This document shows positions 55,063-64,000 of a DNA stretch of 64,000 bases, in pieces. This stretch comes from Marixanthomonas sp. SCSIO 43207. Lineage in GTDB: Bacteria; Bacteroidota; Bacteroidia; Flavobacteriales; Flavobacteriaceae. Position 1 is the first letter of the stretch; each line of letters starts with the position of its first letter. Both the position numbers and the translations under genes were made by a program. The notes under the pieces were generated by a model. It saw only the letters and a list, made by a program, of their open reading frames with translations, did no database searches and was not told the origin of the DNA. The stretch covers positions 2,304,001 through 2,368,000 of the forward strand of contig NZ_CP063203.1 of the NCBI RefSeq assembly GCF_019904255.1, written 5' to 3'.

Positions 55063-55974
55063 TCAACTGGCTAACTCTCTTAAAAAGCTGTTGATTTCCT
55101 TAAAATAATCGTCTGGTTGTTCTAACCATCCATAATGTGCACATTTATCAATATACACTAATTTTGAATTGTCTAATAATTTGTGTGTTGTTTTTGCAAT
55201 TTCAGGATGTACTATATCTTGTTTACCTTGAATGATTAAAACCGGCTTTTTAAACTTTTTAAGTTCTTGTTTACAATCAAACTGAATTTGATGCATATTT
55301 TGCCAAACCAATCTATTAATTCTTCTATTACCTTGAGTTAATCGTTTTGCAATTTTCGGAACAAATTTTTCATTGTATACATATGCTGAAGCCAAAAACG
55401 TTCCTCTCTGTAATCTAGCTGTATACGTTGTATCACCTTGTTCTATTTTTCTATTCCAATATTGAAGAGAGTCTAAATCTGTTGCAGACAAACGTCCTGT
55501 AATATCAATTCTAGAAAGCAAACTTAAATCTACACCACCTGAAGCCGAAAGAATTAAACCATCAACTATATCGGGGTGTTTTGTGGTGTAATATGAAGCC
55601 AACATTCCGCCAAATGAATGACCCAAAACAACCCAAGAATCTATTTTTAAATGCTTACGAAGCACTTCTATATCTTCAACCATCAAATCGAGCGTTATGG
55701 TTTCAGAATTTATTTCTTTTAAAGTTGATTTACCCGTTCCGCGTTGGTCATAAATGATTGTTTGGTTTTCTTCTGAAAGAGATTCTGCTAACGAAATAAA
55801 CCCTTCGCTGCTCATCCCAGGACCTCCATTAATAATAAGAATAGGATTCCCTTTTTCTGAATTAAATGTAGTGTAGCATAAAATTGTATCCTCACTTGTA
55901 ATAACCTTTTCTGTTTGTGTAAAAGCAGAAAAGGTTATTAATGTTAATATGATAAGCAAGTAATTTGTTTTCAT
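55063..55974 (-). CDS. Exported alpha/beta hydrolase (proline iminopeptidase-like)
   Basis: A 303-residue protein with a signal peptide (1-20, SAFTQ). The fold shows the oxyanion motif INGGPGMSSEG, DQRGTGKST and nucleophile GHSFGG (Ser120), then IIQGKQDIVHPE and CAHYGWLEQPD with the catalytic Asp and His. This is the proline iminopeptidase/hydrolase family. The membrane Fe-S gene ends 27 bases before its start, so it is part of the same operon. Its link to the Fe-S proteins is unclear. Confidence 0.87.
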   Translation of the reverse strand: MKTNYLLIILTLITFSAFTQTEKVITSEDTILCYTTFNSEKGNPILIINGGPGMSSEGFISLAESLSEENQTIIYDQRGTGKSTLKEINSETITLDLMVEDIEVLRKHLKIDSWVVLGHSFGGMLASYYTTKHPDIVDGLILSASGGVDLSLLSRIDITGRLSATDLDSLQYWNRKIEQGDTTYTARLQRGTFLASAYVYNEKFVPKIAKRLTQGNRRINRLVWQNMHQIQFDCKQELKKFKKPVLIIQGKQDIVHPEIAKTTHKLLDNSKLVYIDKCAHYGWLEQPDDYFKEINSFLRELAS

Positions 55975-56001
55975 TATGTGGAATGAAAAATAAATGTTTG
56001 A

Positions 56002-57333
56002 CTATGCCTCGTTTTTCCAGTTTAAGCGGTCCATTTGATTATATGGCCACGGAGCACCATTGTTTTCAATGTTGGTCATAGCAATATTTAATTCATTAGG
56101 AGCAGCAGATTGTTCCATAACTAGGTATTGACGCATATCCATAATAATTGACAGCGGATCAATACTTACGGGACAAGCTTCAACACAAGCATTACACGTA
56201 GTACAAGCCCATAACTCTTCACGTTGAATGTAATCGTCTAGTAATTGCTTTCCGTCTGGTTCAAATTTGCCATTTTTAGAAATGTTTTTTCCAACTTCTT
56301 CAATACGGTCTCGAGTATCCATCATAATTTTACGAGGAGAGAGTTTTTTACCGGTTTGATTGGCTGGGCATTCACTGGTACAACGACCGCACTCTGTACA
56401 CGTGTAGGCATTTAATAATTGAATTCGGCTTAAATCCATTACGTCACTAGCACCAAACTTTGCGGGTTCTTCTTCTGCATCACCTTCTGCCGGTGCAGCA
56501 AATGGATCGGCATTAGGATCCATCATAAGCTTTACTTCATTGGTTACAGACTCTAGGTTTTTAAACTTTCCTTTTGGTACAACTTTTCCGTAGTACACAT
56601 TTGGAAAGGCCAATATAATATGAAGGTGTTTTGAAAAATAAAGATAATTTAGAAACGCTAAAATACCGAGTATGTGTAACCACCAAGCGGTGCGTTCTAT
56701 TGCGATAAGTGTTCCTTCAGAAAAACCATCAAATAAAGGGCTAATCAAACTGCTTATAGGAAATGATCCTGCCTCAACATAATGTGCAGCTCCCATTTGT
56801 TGTAACTGTAGATCTGCTGCATTCATGGTAAGAAATAGAATCATCAATACCATTTCAATATAAAGGATGTAATTTCCATCATTTTTTGGCCAACCTTTCA
56901 TCTCTCTAGCCCAAAAACGTTTTATTTTTTGAATATTTCTACGAGTCCAAAAAACAATTACACCAATTAATACTAATAACGCTAAAATTTCAAAAGAAGC
57001 AATAAGAAAATCATACACAGGACCTAAAAACGAAAGAACTCGATGGGTACCAAATATACCGTCAATAATAATTTCTATTACTTCAATATTGATTATTATA
57101 AACCCTATGTAAACAAAAAGGTGCATAATACCTGCAACGGGTCTTACAACCATTTTTGATTGTCCTAGAGCAATGCGTATTACATTATTCCAGCGTTGCT
57201 TTTTGTGATCTGAAGCATCAACTTCTTGTCCTAGTTTAACATTTCTGATTACTTTTCTAATGTTAAAGGTAAAGTAACCAATTCCGGCAGCTAAAAGAAG
57301 TGTAAAAAGTATGTTTGGTAAATATTCCATCAT
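56002..57333 (-). CDS. Membrane 4Fe-4S oxidoreductase subunit (HdrC/E-like)
   Basis: A 443-residue protein with five or so transmembrane helices in the first 250 residues, then two 4Fe-4S binding motifs: CTECGRCTSECP (about 311-322) and CTTCNACVEACP (about 378-389). The membrane part resembles a cytochrome b-like HdrE/NarI fold. It probably passes electrons between the quinone pool and a soluble partner such as the CCG protein. The first ATG overlaps the MlaD stop by one base; a second ATG follows at 57330. Confidence 0.88.
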   Translation of the reverse strand: MMEYLPNILFTLLLAAGIGYFTFNIRKVIRNVKLGQEVDASDHKKQRWNNVIRIALGQSKMVVRPVAGIMHLFVYIGFIIINIEVIEIIIDGIFGTHRVLSFLGPVYDFLIASFEILALLVLIGVIVFWTRRNIQKIKRFWAREMKGWPKNDGNYILYIEMVLMILFLTMNAADLQLQQMGAAHYVEAGSFPISSLISPLFDGFSEGTLIAIERTAWWLHILGILAFLNYLYFSKHLHIILAFPNVYYGKVVPKGKFKNLESVTNEVKLMMDPNADPFAAPAEGDAEEEPAKFGASDVMDLSRIQLLNAYTCTECGRCTSECPANQTGKKLSPRKIMMDTRDRIEEVGKNISKNGKFEPDGKQLLDDYIQREELWACTTCNACVEACPVSIDPLSIIMDMRQYLVMEQSAAPNELNIAMTNIENNGAPWPYNQMDRLNWKNEA

Positions 57334-58304
57334 TATTTGTTAGGATCTTCAGGTTTTTCATAATCTTTAGGCTTTTTTCCGAAAAGAGAAAAATGCACAT
57401 ATCGTTTCGGATTTAGTTTTAAATCCTGTAATAATTCTTCCAATTGGCGAGAAGCGCCTTCAAGATTATTGTAGAGCGATTCATCTTTTAAAAGTTTACC
57501 AATACTTCCATTTCCATCTTCAACTCGAGTAACTACGTTATTGAGTTTTGAGGTTACTTCTTCTAGATCTCTTACCATTTGACCGGTTTCAATTTGTGCA
57601 AGTGAATCTGAAAGTTTTGCAAAATTTTCTGTTGTTACATCAAGGTTTGCAAAGGTTCTATTTAATTTTTCTTTATTTTCACCTAATAGGTTATCTACGT
57701 TTGCGGTAATACCTTTAAATGAAGCCGAAGCATCACGAAGAGAAGCAATGGCTCCTTGAAGGTTGTTGCGAGTATCTTCATCAACTATTGCATTAAAACT
57801 AATAAGTAACGTATCAAGGTTTGCTAGCGTTCCGTTTACTTTTTCTTCAAGCGGCCCTAGTCGTTCTGTAACAGCATCTAGCATTCCTTTTTCAATTTCA
57901 CCTTTTAGAGTGTCTTGTGATTTGGCAAGGTTGTTTGGATCATATTCAGGAAAAATACCTAAAGACTTCCCTCCTATTAATCCACTGCTATAAATACGTA
58001 CTAAACTATTTTTTGAAAAATCAAAGTCATTTTCTACTGTAAACTCTACTACCAATCCGCCGGATTGATTGGCAAAATCTATGTTTTGAACCTTACCTAC
58101 TTTTAACCCGTTAATGGTTACAGGAGCAGATTTTGAAAGGCCTTCAACATTGTCATACTTTACATAAAAGACGCGATGTTTTTCAAGTAAGTTGCTTCCT
58201 TTTAGGTAGCTGTAGCCAAATATAAATAGTAAAATGGCTCCTATAGCAAGGATTCCGGTTTTAACTTCTCTGGATAATCTCAATGGATAGAATTTAGGTT
58301 TCAA
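57333..58304 (-). CDS. MlaD/MCE domain lipid-transfer protein
   Basis: A 323-residue protein with an N-terminal membrane anchor (about 15-32), an MCE domain (about 42-115; VKYDNVEGLSKSAPVTING and GLKVGKVQNIDF) and a long helical tail (about 140-300). MlaD-type proteins form hexameric rings that carry phospholipids between the membranes. The permease and ATPase (MlaE, MlaF) are not in this window. The gene lies 31 bases after the amidase stop. Confidence 0.88.
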   Translation of the reverse strand: MKPKFYPLRLSREVKTGILAIGAILLFIFGYSYLKGSNLLEKHRVFYVKYDNVEGLSKSAPVTINGLKVGKVQNIDFANQSGGLVVEFTVENDFDFSKNSLVRIYSSGLIGGKSLGIFPEYDPNNLAKSQDTLKGEIEKGMLDAVTERLGPLEEKVNGTLANLDTLLISFNAIVDEDTRNNLQGAIASLRDASASFKGITANVDNLLGENKEKLNRTFANLDVTTENFAKLSDSLAQIETGQMVRDLEEVTSKLNNVVTRVEDGNGSIGKLLKDESLYNNLEGASRQLEELLQDLKLNPKRYVHFSLFGKKPKDYEKPEDPNK

Positions 58305-58335
58305 ACAAATTTAGAAATAAATATAGAAAAAAGAG

Positions 58336-59457
58336 TTATTTCTGTTGTGTTTTTAATACTTCAGAGAGTTTGTGTTTTTTTCCATCTTTAAAAGCAACAA
58401 TGTAGCAGGAAGCATAACCTTTTTCTTTGGCAAAGGTTTTCATAAGCTCTATTTTGTTATAATCTGAAGTTTCACCATAGTAATATTTATAAAGCCCGTT
58501 TTCTTTACTCCTTGTTATTTCTTTAAGTCCTTTAAAGTTTTCGGGTTTGGTGCTCAATTTTTTACTACTAGCAGCCAGTTGTACCTTAAAGGTATAATCT
58601 GAATAAATTTTCTCTTCTGTAGAATCTATGGCTTTGTCTATTTCTTCTTGGGTGATTTCAGGGTTTTTTGCTTTACTTGTAGCCAACCCTAAATTTTTAT
58701 GATATGATAAAACTCCTTCAGCAATAGCATTTGCTATTTCTTTTTGTCCTCTTGTTGAGTTTAAGTAAGCTCCTTCTTTATCATTGGTTAAAAAACCTGT
58801 TTCAACCAATACACTAGGCATGTAGCTTTGATGAAGTACAATAAAACCGGCTTGTTTTACACTTCGGTCTTTTCGTTTTAATTTATTTGTAAAATTATTT
58901 TGTATCAATCCGGCTAGCATAATGCTTTGGTCTAAATATTCTTCTTGCATAAGCGTAAGACCTATAAAAGACTCAGGTGCATTAGGGTCATACCCTGCAT
59001 AATTTTCTTGGTAATTATCTTCCAGAAAAATTACCTCATTTTCTTTTTTGGCAACCTCTAGGTTTCTTTGGTTGGCGTGTAAACCCAACACAAATGTTTC
59101 GGTACCAAATGCTTGAGAATTGTGAGCATTACAGTGCACCGAGACAAATAAATCTGCGTCTGCCTCGTTTGCAATTGCACCACGCTTATATAGATCTACA
59201 AACTTATCTGTTTTACGCGTGTAGATTACTTTAATATTGGGTTGTTTTTCTAGAATACTGCCTACTTCTAGCACTATTTTTAAAGCAATATCTTTTTCTT
59301 TATAACCGTTACCTACATTTCCACTATCGTGACCACCGTGGCCGGCATCAAGTACAACCACAAAGGGTTTTACGGGTGTTGTTTCATTTTTTGAAAAGGA
59401 AAAACTAATAGCTATAGCAATAAGAAGTACTAAAAAAGGTATGTGTTTCGTTTTCAT
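58336..59457 (-). CDS. N-acetylmuramoyl-L-alanine amidase with C-terminal SPOR-like domain
   Basis: From the chosen start, 373 residues with a signal peptide (MKTKHIPFLVLLIAIAISFS). The Amidase_3 domain has VLDAGHGGHDSGNVGNGYKE (first zinc His and the Glu), FVSVHCNAH (zinc His) and VLVETGFLTND (catalytic Glu). The zinc enzyme cleaves the amide between MurNAc and the peptide. The last 80 residues (YTFKVQLAASSKKL) look SPOR-like and would bind septal peptidoglycan. The frame extends 21 codons upstream, but that start has no leader. First gene of the operon. Confidence 0.9.
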   Translation of the reverse strand: MKTKHIPFLVLLIAIAISFSFSKNETTPVKPFVVVLDAGHGGHDSGNVGNGYKEKDIALKIVLEVGSILEKQPNIKVIYTRKTDKFVDLYKRGAIANEADADLFVSVHCNAHNSQAFGTETFVLGLHANQRNLEVAKKENEVIFLEDNYQENYAGYDPNAPESFIGLTLMQEEYLDQSIMLAGLIQNNFTNKLKRKDRSVKQAGFIVLHQSYMPSVLVETGFLTNDKEGAYLNSTRGQKEIANAIAEGVLSYHKNLGLATSKAKNPEITQEEIDKAIDSTEEKIYSDYTFKVQLAASSKKLSTKPENFKGLKEITRSKENGLYKYYYGETSDYNKIELMKTFAKEKGYASCYIVAFKDGKKHKLSEVLKTQQK

Positions 59458-59530
59458 ATGGGTAGAACGGAGTAAACTCATTGATATTTTAAATATTGAA
59501 TTTTTAAAAAACAAAGCCAAAAAATATGCT

Positions 59531-59538
59531 TAATTTTG
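59531..59538 (+). promoter_or_regulatory. -7 box of the LptD-like gene
   Basis: TAATTTTG fits TAnnTTTG exactly and lies 46 nt before the start codon at 59585, within the intergenic region shared with the divergent amidase gene. Confidence 0.45.
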
Positions 59539-59584
59539 AACTTTCAAAAACTAAGCCAAATCTACAAAAAATAGCATCGTAGCA

Positions 59585-62293
59585 TTGCAAACACATAGGC
59601 AAAATTTCATTCTTATACTTCTTCTACTGTTGTGTAGCATGGCAATGCACTCTCAAGATATTCCTCCCAAAGACTCTGTTGAAATACCTTTAGAAACTGA
59701 AAAAGATTCTCTCAAGCCTAGTATAATAAACGTTACTGAAGAGGTAAATGAAATTGTAAATGACACCGTTAAGACAGATTCTGTACAGCCCAAAAAAGAA
59801 CTTTTAACAGATGTTGTTGATTATTACGGAGAGGATTATGTGTATATAAACCGAAAAGAAAAAAAGGTCTATATGTACAACCAGGCTTATATTGTTTATG
59901 GAAACATGCGCATTGATGCCGGCTACATTATTCTAGATTACAATAAAAATGAGGTCTACGCAAAAGGAATTGATAGCGCCGGAACATACACACAAAAACC
60001 TGTTTTTGTTCAAGCTCAAAATGAAGTAAAACCAGATTCTATACGGTTTAACTTTGATAGTGAAAAAGCATTGGTTTATAATTCTAGAACAGAACAGAAC
60101 GGCTTTAACGTTATCGCTGAAGTTACCAAAAAGGTAAATGATTCTGTTGTATTTCTTCGGAATGTGAAATTTACCACCTCAAAAAATATAGATGATCCTG
60201 AATATTATTTTTACACCCGTAAAGCTAAATTTGTTCCTAAGAAAAAAATTGTAACCGGATTGACCAATATGTACATTGCAGATGTACCTACACCAGTTGG
60301 GTTGCCTTTTGCCTTTTTTCCTTTAACCGAAGACCGTGCATCAGGATTTATAATTCCTACTATTGGAGAACAAAGCAGACGTGGTTTCTTTTTTCAAAAT
60401 GGAGGGTATTATTTTGCAGTTAATGACTACCTAGATCTCACGCTTTTAGGTGACTACTATACTAATGGAAGTTATGGCTTACGAGGGGAATCATCATATG
60501 CTCTACGATACCGTTTTAGGGGTAATATAAGCGTACGGTATGAAAACCTTATTGATAGTGAACGAGGGTTTCCCAATTTTAACCAAAGTTCGGTTTACAA
60601 CATTAGATGGAATCATACACAAGATGCCAAGGCTAATCCTAGTTCTAGGTTTTCAGCGTCTGTTAACTTAGGTAGTAGTCGCTATTTTAGGCAGTCTGTA
60701 AACCAAACCAATAATGCTAGTGCTTTGGTAAATACTTTGAGTTCATCAGTATCGTATAGTAAGACTTTTGAAGGAGATCCTCAAGTTAATGTATCACTTG
60801 CCGGAACCCACTCACAAAACACCAATACACAAACTATTAATATGTCGTTGCCAAATGTGACGGCTAGTGTATCTAGGGTTTTTCCTTTTGCCCCAAAAAC
60901 CGGAACAAAAAAAGGAATTATAGACAATATTAACCTTCAATATGATGTGGCTGCAGAAAATAGAATTCAAACCACAGATTCATTGTTTTTTAAACCTGAA
61001 ATGTTTGATAATGCACAAATTGGAGCTAGACACTCTGTACCTATTAGCACTAATTTTAAAATATTAAATTATTTAAGTGCAACAGCAAGTACAAACCTTC
61101 AAGAAACCTGGACAGCAAAAACCTTTAATCAACGCTATGATGCAACTGTAAATGATGGTGACGGAGGTGTTGTGAGAGATACAATTTCTGGGTTTGACAG
61201 GTATTTTACTTACAATTTTTCAACAAGTTTAGGAACTACAGTTTACGGTACATTTAACTTCGGAAAAGATAAAAAAATTCAAGCTTTACGGCATGTAATG
61301 CGTCCATCTATTAGTTACAACGTCAATCCTTCTTTTGATCAATATTATGAAAATTATACTATTCCTAGTGCAGATCCTGAAGTAAACGCCGAAGTAGTAG
61401 AATATTCACGGTTTGAAAACACATTGTACGGAGCGCCAAATAAAACCTATTCTAGTAATATTGGTATTTCATTAAGTAATACACTCGAAGCAAAAGTACG
61501 AGATAAAGACTCTTTGGCTACTGAACCTAAGAAGGTTAAATTATTAAACAACCTTAACTTTTCAACCGCTTATAACTTGGCCGGAGATTCATTACAGTGG
61601 AGTCCTCTACGATTTAGCGGAAGCATCCCGGTTGTAGATAAATTGGATTTCAATTTTAACGGAAGTTTAGATCCGTATGCTTTAAATAACAGCAACGAAA
61701 AAATTGATAAATTCAATATTGATAATGGAGGAAGTTTATTTAGACTTACAAATGCTAATATTAGTATTAACTATTCCTTCTCTAGTAAAGACCTAGAAGT
61801 AGATTCAGAAAATAAAGACCGTCTAGAAAATGAAACTTTCAGAAATGGTGGTCGCCCAGATGATTTATTTGGAGACGTACGAGATATTGATGACAATAGG
61901 CTTTATAAAGATGATGATGAAGATGAAAGCAATCAAAATAGAGCTTGGTATAATTATGATATTCCGTGGGACTTTAGGTTAGCCTATACCATGACATATT
62001 CTAACAATAGACGACAAAACGAAATCTCATCCCAATCTTTAATGTTTAGCTCCAATCTTGAGTTATCACCTAGATGGACAGTTGGTGTGTCTTCAGGATA
62101 TGATTTTAAAAATAAAGGTATCACGTTAACACAGTTTCGTTTTCAGAGAGATTTAGAAAGCTGGCAAATGAGTTTTAATTGGACACCTATTGGTAGTGTT
62201 AATACATCTTGGTACTTTTTTATTGGGATAAAATCTTCGGTATTAAGTGATATTAAATACGATAAACGTAGAGAACCAGATCAACAACTATAA
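59585..62293 (+). CDS. lptD: LptD/OstA-like LPS assembly outer-membrane protein
   Basis: A 902-residue protein: an exported N-terminal jelly-roll (OstA-like, about 55-200, starting DYYGEDYVYINRKEKKVYMY) and a beta-barrel (about 230-902). The start is TTG at 59585: no ATG gives the signal peptide (residues 2-22, FILILLLLLCSMA), an in-frame stop lies 33 bases before it and the next ATG at 59642 cuts the signal. LptD places LPS into the outer leaflet together with LptE. The window holds no LptE candidate. Confidence 0.87.
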   Translation: MQTHRQNFILILLLLLCSMAMHSQDIPPKDSVEIPLETEKDSLKPSIINVTEEVNEIVNDTVKTDSVQPKKELLTDVVDYYGEDYVYINRKEKKVYMYNQAYIVYGNMRIDAGYIILDYNKNEVYAKGIDSAGTYTQKPVFVQAQNEVKPDSIRFNFDSEKALVYNSRTEQNGFNVIAEVTKKVNDSVVFLRNVKFTTSKNIDDPEYYFYTRKAKFVPKKKIVTGLTNMYIADVPTPVGLPFAFFPLTEDRASGFIIPTIGEQSRRGFFFQNGGYYFAVNDYLDLTLLGDYYTNGSYGLRGESSYALRYRFRGNISVRYENLIDSERGFPNFNQSSVYNIRWNHTQDAKANPSSRFSASVNLGSSRYFRQSVNQTNNASALVNTLSSSVSYSKTFEGDPQVNVSLAGTHSQNTNTQTINMSLPNVTASVSRVFPFAPKTGTKKGIIDNINLQYDVAAENRIQTTDSLFFKPEMFDNAQIGARHSVPISTNFKILNYLSATASTNLQETWTAKTFNQRYDATVNDGDGGVVRDTISGFDRYFTYNFSTSLGTTVYGTFNFGKDKKIQALRHVMRPSISYNVNPSFDQYYENYTIPSADPEVNAEVVEYSRFENTLYGAPNKTYSSNIGISLSNTLEAKVRDKDSLATEPKKVKLLNNLNFSTAYNLAGDSLQWSPLRFSGSIPVVDKLDFNFNGSLDPYALNNSNEKIDKFNIDNGGSLFRLTNANISINYSFSSKDLEVDSENKDRLENETFRNGGRPDDLFGDVRDIDDNRLYKDDDEDESNQNRAWYNYDIPWDFRLAYTMTYSNNRRQNEISSQSLMFSSNLELSPRWTVGVSSGYDFKNKGITLTQFRFQRDLESWQMSFNWTPIGSVNTSWYFFIGIKSSVLSDIKYDKRREPDQQL

Positions 62294-62304
62294 ATTTTAC
62301 ACGT

Positions 62305-62685
62305 ATGAAAAAAATAATCCAAACCAACCAAGCTCCGGCTCCTATAGGCCCTTATAATCAAGCTGTTTTAAAAGGAAATATGTTGTTTACTTCTGGTCAA
62401 ATTGCCATTGATCCTGAAACAGGTAAATTAATTACTGATGATATTAAAGCTGAAACCAAAATGGTTATGGAAAATATGAAAGCCGTTTTAGCCGAAGCAG
62501 GAATGACTTTTGAGCATGTTTTAAAATCCTCGATATTTATTAGTGATATGAACAACTTTGCAGCAATTAATGAGGTGTATGCTTCTTATTTTAATGAAGC
62601 TACTGCCCCAGCCCGTGAAACTGTTGAAGTGGCCAATTTGCCAAAGTTTGTAAACGTTGAAATATCTATGATAGCTTCATTATAA
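62305..62685 (+). CDS. ridA: RidA family protein (enamine/imine deaminase)
   Basis: A 126-residue protein of the RidA/YjgF family, which hydrolyses reactive 2-aminoacrylate and related imines. It has APAPIGPYNQAV, the GQIAIDPETG segment, PARETVEVANLPKFVNVEI with the Arg (about 107) that binds carboxylate. Trimeric in relatives. It starts 11 bases after the LptD-like stop and is co-transcribed. Confidence 0.92.
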   Translation: MKKIIQTNQAPAPIGPYNQAVLKGNMLFTSGQIAIDPETGKLITDDIKAETKMVMENMKAVLAEAGMTFEHVLKSSIFISDMNNFAAINEVYASYFNEATAPARETVEVANLPKFVNVEISMIASL

Positions 62686-62697
62686 CAGCCCCCATTT

Positions 62698-64000
62698 TTA
62701 TTCATCTTCTTGCTCGGTAGCTTGAGTGTTGTTAAAATTTACCGGAACATCATTTTCACCAGGTGTAACGGGAACTTTTTCTTCTTCAGACTCTAACGTT
62801 ATCTTTTTGTTGAATAGTTTTTTAACCAATTCTCGGAAAGTATCAAAATCAACTGAATACGATATTCCAGCTCCTTGTTCAAAAATTTGATCTTCACCAA
62901 TAAACTGCAAGTCTGCTTGGCGATTAAAAAACTTCATACGTAAACTTCCATCTTCATTAACCAACCATTGCACCTCAATATCACCTGCAACAGCGGTTTC
63001 ATTTACACCTCCAACCGGAACACCTACTTTTCCATTAATTAATATACGTTCATTAATTTGGGTAGAAAGCGTAATTCCAAAACGGTCTGCTGTTTCTTGA
63101 TCGGGTAAACGACTTCCTTGTGAGTAATCCAAACCAACGCTGAATTTACTGTCTTGGTCGGCAAATAATTCATTCACCAAACCAGAAACACGCTCAACCA
63201 AGGCTCCGGTTCCTAAATTGGCACCACCATAATTATCATTCACAAAGTTACCCGAAGCAATTAAGAAAAGTGCTTGTTTTTCCATTAACTCTTCGTTTTG
63301 AAGCTTGTAATCCAATTCACTTTTAACTACTGAACTTACCCGTGGAAAATTAATGCTGAAATTAATATCCGGTTGAATCAACTCACCAGTAAGACCTACC
63401 AATACTTCTACCGGAATTTTACGGTTTACAGTTGGGTTATCCAGTAATATTGAAGGGTTGGCATCGGTTTCATATTTTGCAGTAAGATCAAGTTGTGCGC
63501 GTTCTGGATCACCATCCCAGTTGATACTTCCGCCAGATTCTACTTCAATATTCTTTTGAATTATACCGCCGTATCTAAAATCAAAATTACCATTGATAAT
63601 CAAGAAGTCACCCCACATATTAAATTTTCCTAAGGTGTTTAATTCTATTAACAAAGTACCTGCTCCACGACCTTTTAAGGTTGAGTTGTTTGTTTTGTCA
63701 ACCACTACTTCTACTTCAGCTTTTTCGTTGATGTCTAATTCAAAATTAACCGAAAGCCCTTTGGGTTCTTCAGTAACAAGAGGTTCGCCGTTTATACGTG
63801 CTTCTTTTTCTTCAGGAGATAAAAATTTTATAAAGGAGTCATCTCCTATTGAAGCAACATCACTTAATGGAATTTTAAAGCTGGTATTATCTTCAGTAGC
63901 TGCAACAACATCAATCACAAGTTCGTCCACCGGACCTTTTATTGAAGCGGTACCGTCAATAAAAGCTGTACCGTAATACAGTGCATCTTCATCTGGTGGT
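62698..64000 (-). CDS. tamB: TamB-like translocation and assembly module protein, 5' part cut
   Basis: The frame is open through the right edge of the window, so the beginning is outside; about 433 codons are visible. It shows the C-terminal TamB/DUF490 domain of beta-rich repeats: YYGTAFIDGTASIKGPVDEL, GTLLIELNTLGKFNMWGDFL, VEVLVGLTGELIQPDINFSI and GLDYSQGSRLPDQETADRFG. TamB is a long bridge in the periplasm, thought to move lipids or help insert outer-membrane proteins. A GTG at 63930 is an internal codon. Converges on ridA, 12 bases apart. Confidence 0.9.
   Translation of the reverse strand, partial: PPDEDALYYGTAFIDGTASIKGPVDELVIDVVAATEDNTSFKIPLSDVASIGDDSFIKFLSPEEKEARINGEPLVTEEPKGLSVNFELDINEKAEVEVVVDKTNNSTLKGRGAGTLLIELNTLGKFNMWGDFLIINGNFDFRYGGIIQKNIEVESGGSINWDGDPERAQLDLTAKYETDANPSILLDNPTVNRKIPVEVLVGLTGELIQPDINFSINFPRVSSVVKSELDYKLQNEELMEKQALFLIASGNFVNDNYGGANLGTGALVERVSGLVNELFADQDSKFSVGLDYSQGSRLPDQETADRFGITLSTQINERILINGKVGVPVGGVNETAVAGDIEVQWLVNEDGSLRMKFFNRQADLQFIGEDQIFEQGAGISYSVDFDTFRELVKKLFNKKITLESEEEKVPVTPGENDVPVNFNNTQATEQEDE

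Overview
The window is a chromosomal segment of a member of the Bacteroidota, almost certainly Flavobacteriaceae. The evidence is the low-GC DNA, -7 promoter boxes of the form TAnnTTTG, SprB/HYR repeats with a type IX secretion C-terminal domain, and Bacteroidota-specific families (DUF6428, DUF4919, DUF3667, DUF4251, two-component-regulator propeller). No tRNA, rRNA, CRISPR array, transposase or integrase was seen.

Layout. 1-2.6 kb is an arsenic resistance cluster: DUF6428 (cut by the window edge), an ArsC-like phosphatase-fold reductase, an ACR3 arsenite pump, and an ArsR repressor whose promoter lies inside an inverted repeat. A YhbW-like flavin monooxygenase follows. 3.7-7 kb holds a lipoprotein, a secreted protein with YD-like repeats and a membrane protein. 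7.1-11.2 kb is one large secreted SprB/HYR protein ending in a type IX sorting domain. 11.2-12.9 kb has no genes and is built from repeats: a 236-bp unit in 3.4 tandem copies, a 152-159-bp palindromic unit in 2.3 copies, and copies of a dispersed REP-like core that recurs at 24.8 kb. 12.9-20.7 kb is an accessory zone of mostly one-off genes, including a HEPN-type gene split by an in-frame stop and edges that resemble mobile single-gene cassettes.

20.7-33.7 kb mixes transport (SulP, guanidinium-type SMR), sensing (a PAS domain with LOV-like features but no photoactive cysteine, a propeller protein), an orphan SLATT protein, an M23 peptidase lipoprotein, and a two-gene cysteine-rich/TPR plus propeller operon. 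Two distant promoters here (20.7 and 29.8 kb) carry nearly the same 18-bp palindrome exactly 22 nt before the -7 box, which suggests a small regulon.

34-40.6 kb holds a sigma factor with a membrane partner, and a TetR-ABC-HlyD-TolC export operon whose ABC ATPase has unusual catalytic motifs and whose promoter carries a palindrome suited to self-repression. 41-50 kb is rich in stress and redox functions: UspA, an MFS pump, a formate/nitrite channel, an F420-type reductase, nitroreductase, an aconitase-family enzyme, TerC, a ribosome hibernation factor and a cysteine-free ArsC-like protein.

50-64 kb is mostly core functions: a pseudouridine synthase, a CocE hydrolase, then a compact minus-strand operon (amidase, MlaD/MCE protein, membrane Fe-S protein, alpha/beta hydrolase, HAD protein, CCG Fe-S protein). 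Divergent from it are an LptD-like LPS assembly protein and RidA, and the window ends inside a TamB-like gene. Together these concern the outer membrane and electron transfer.
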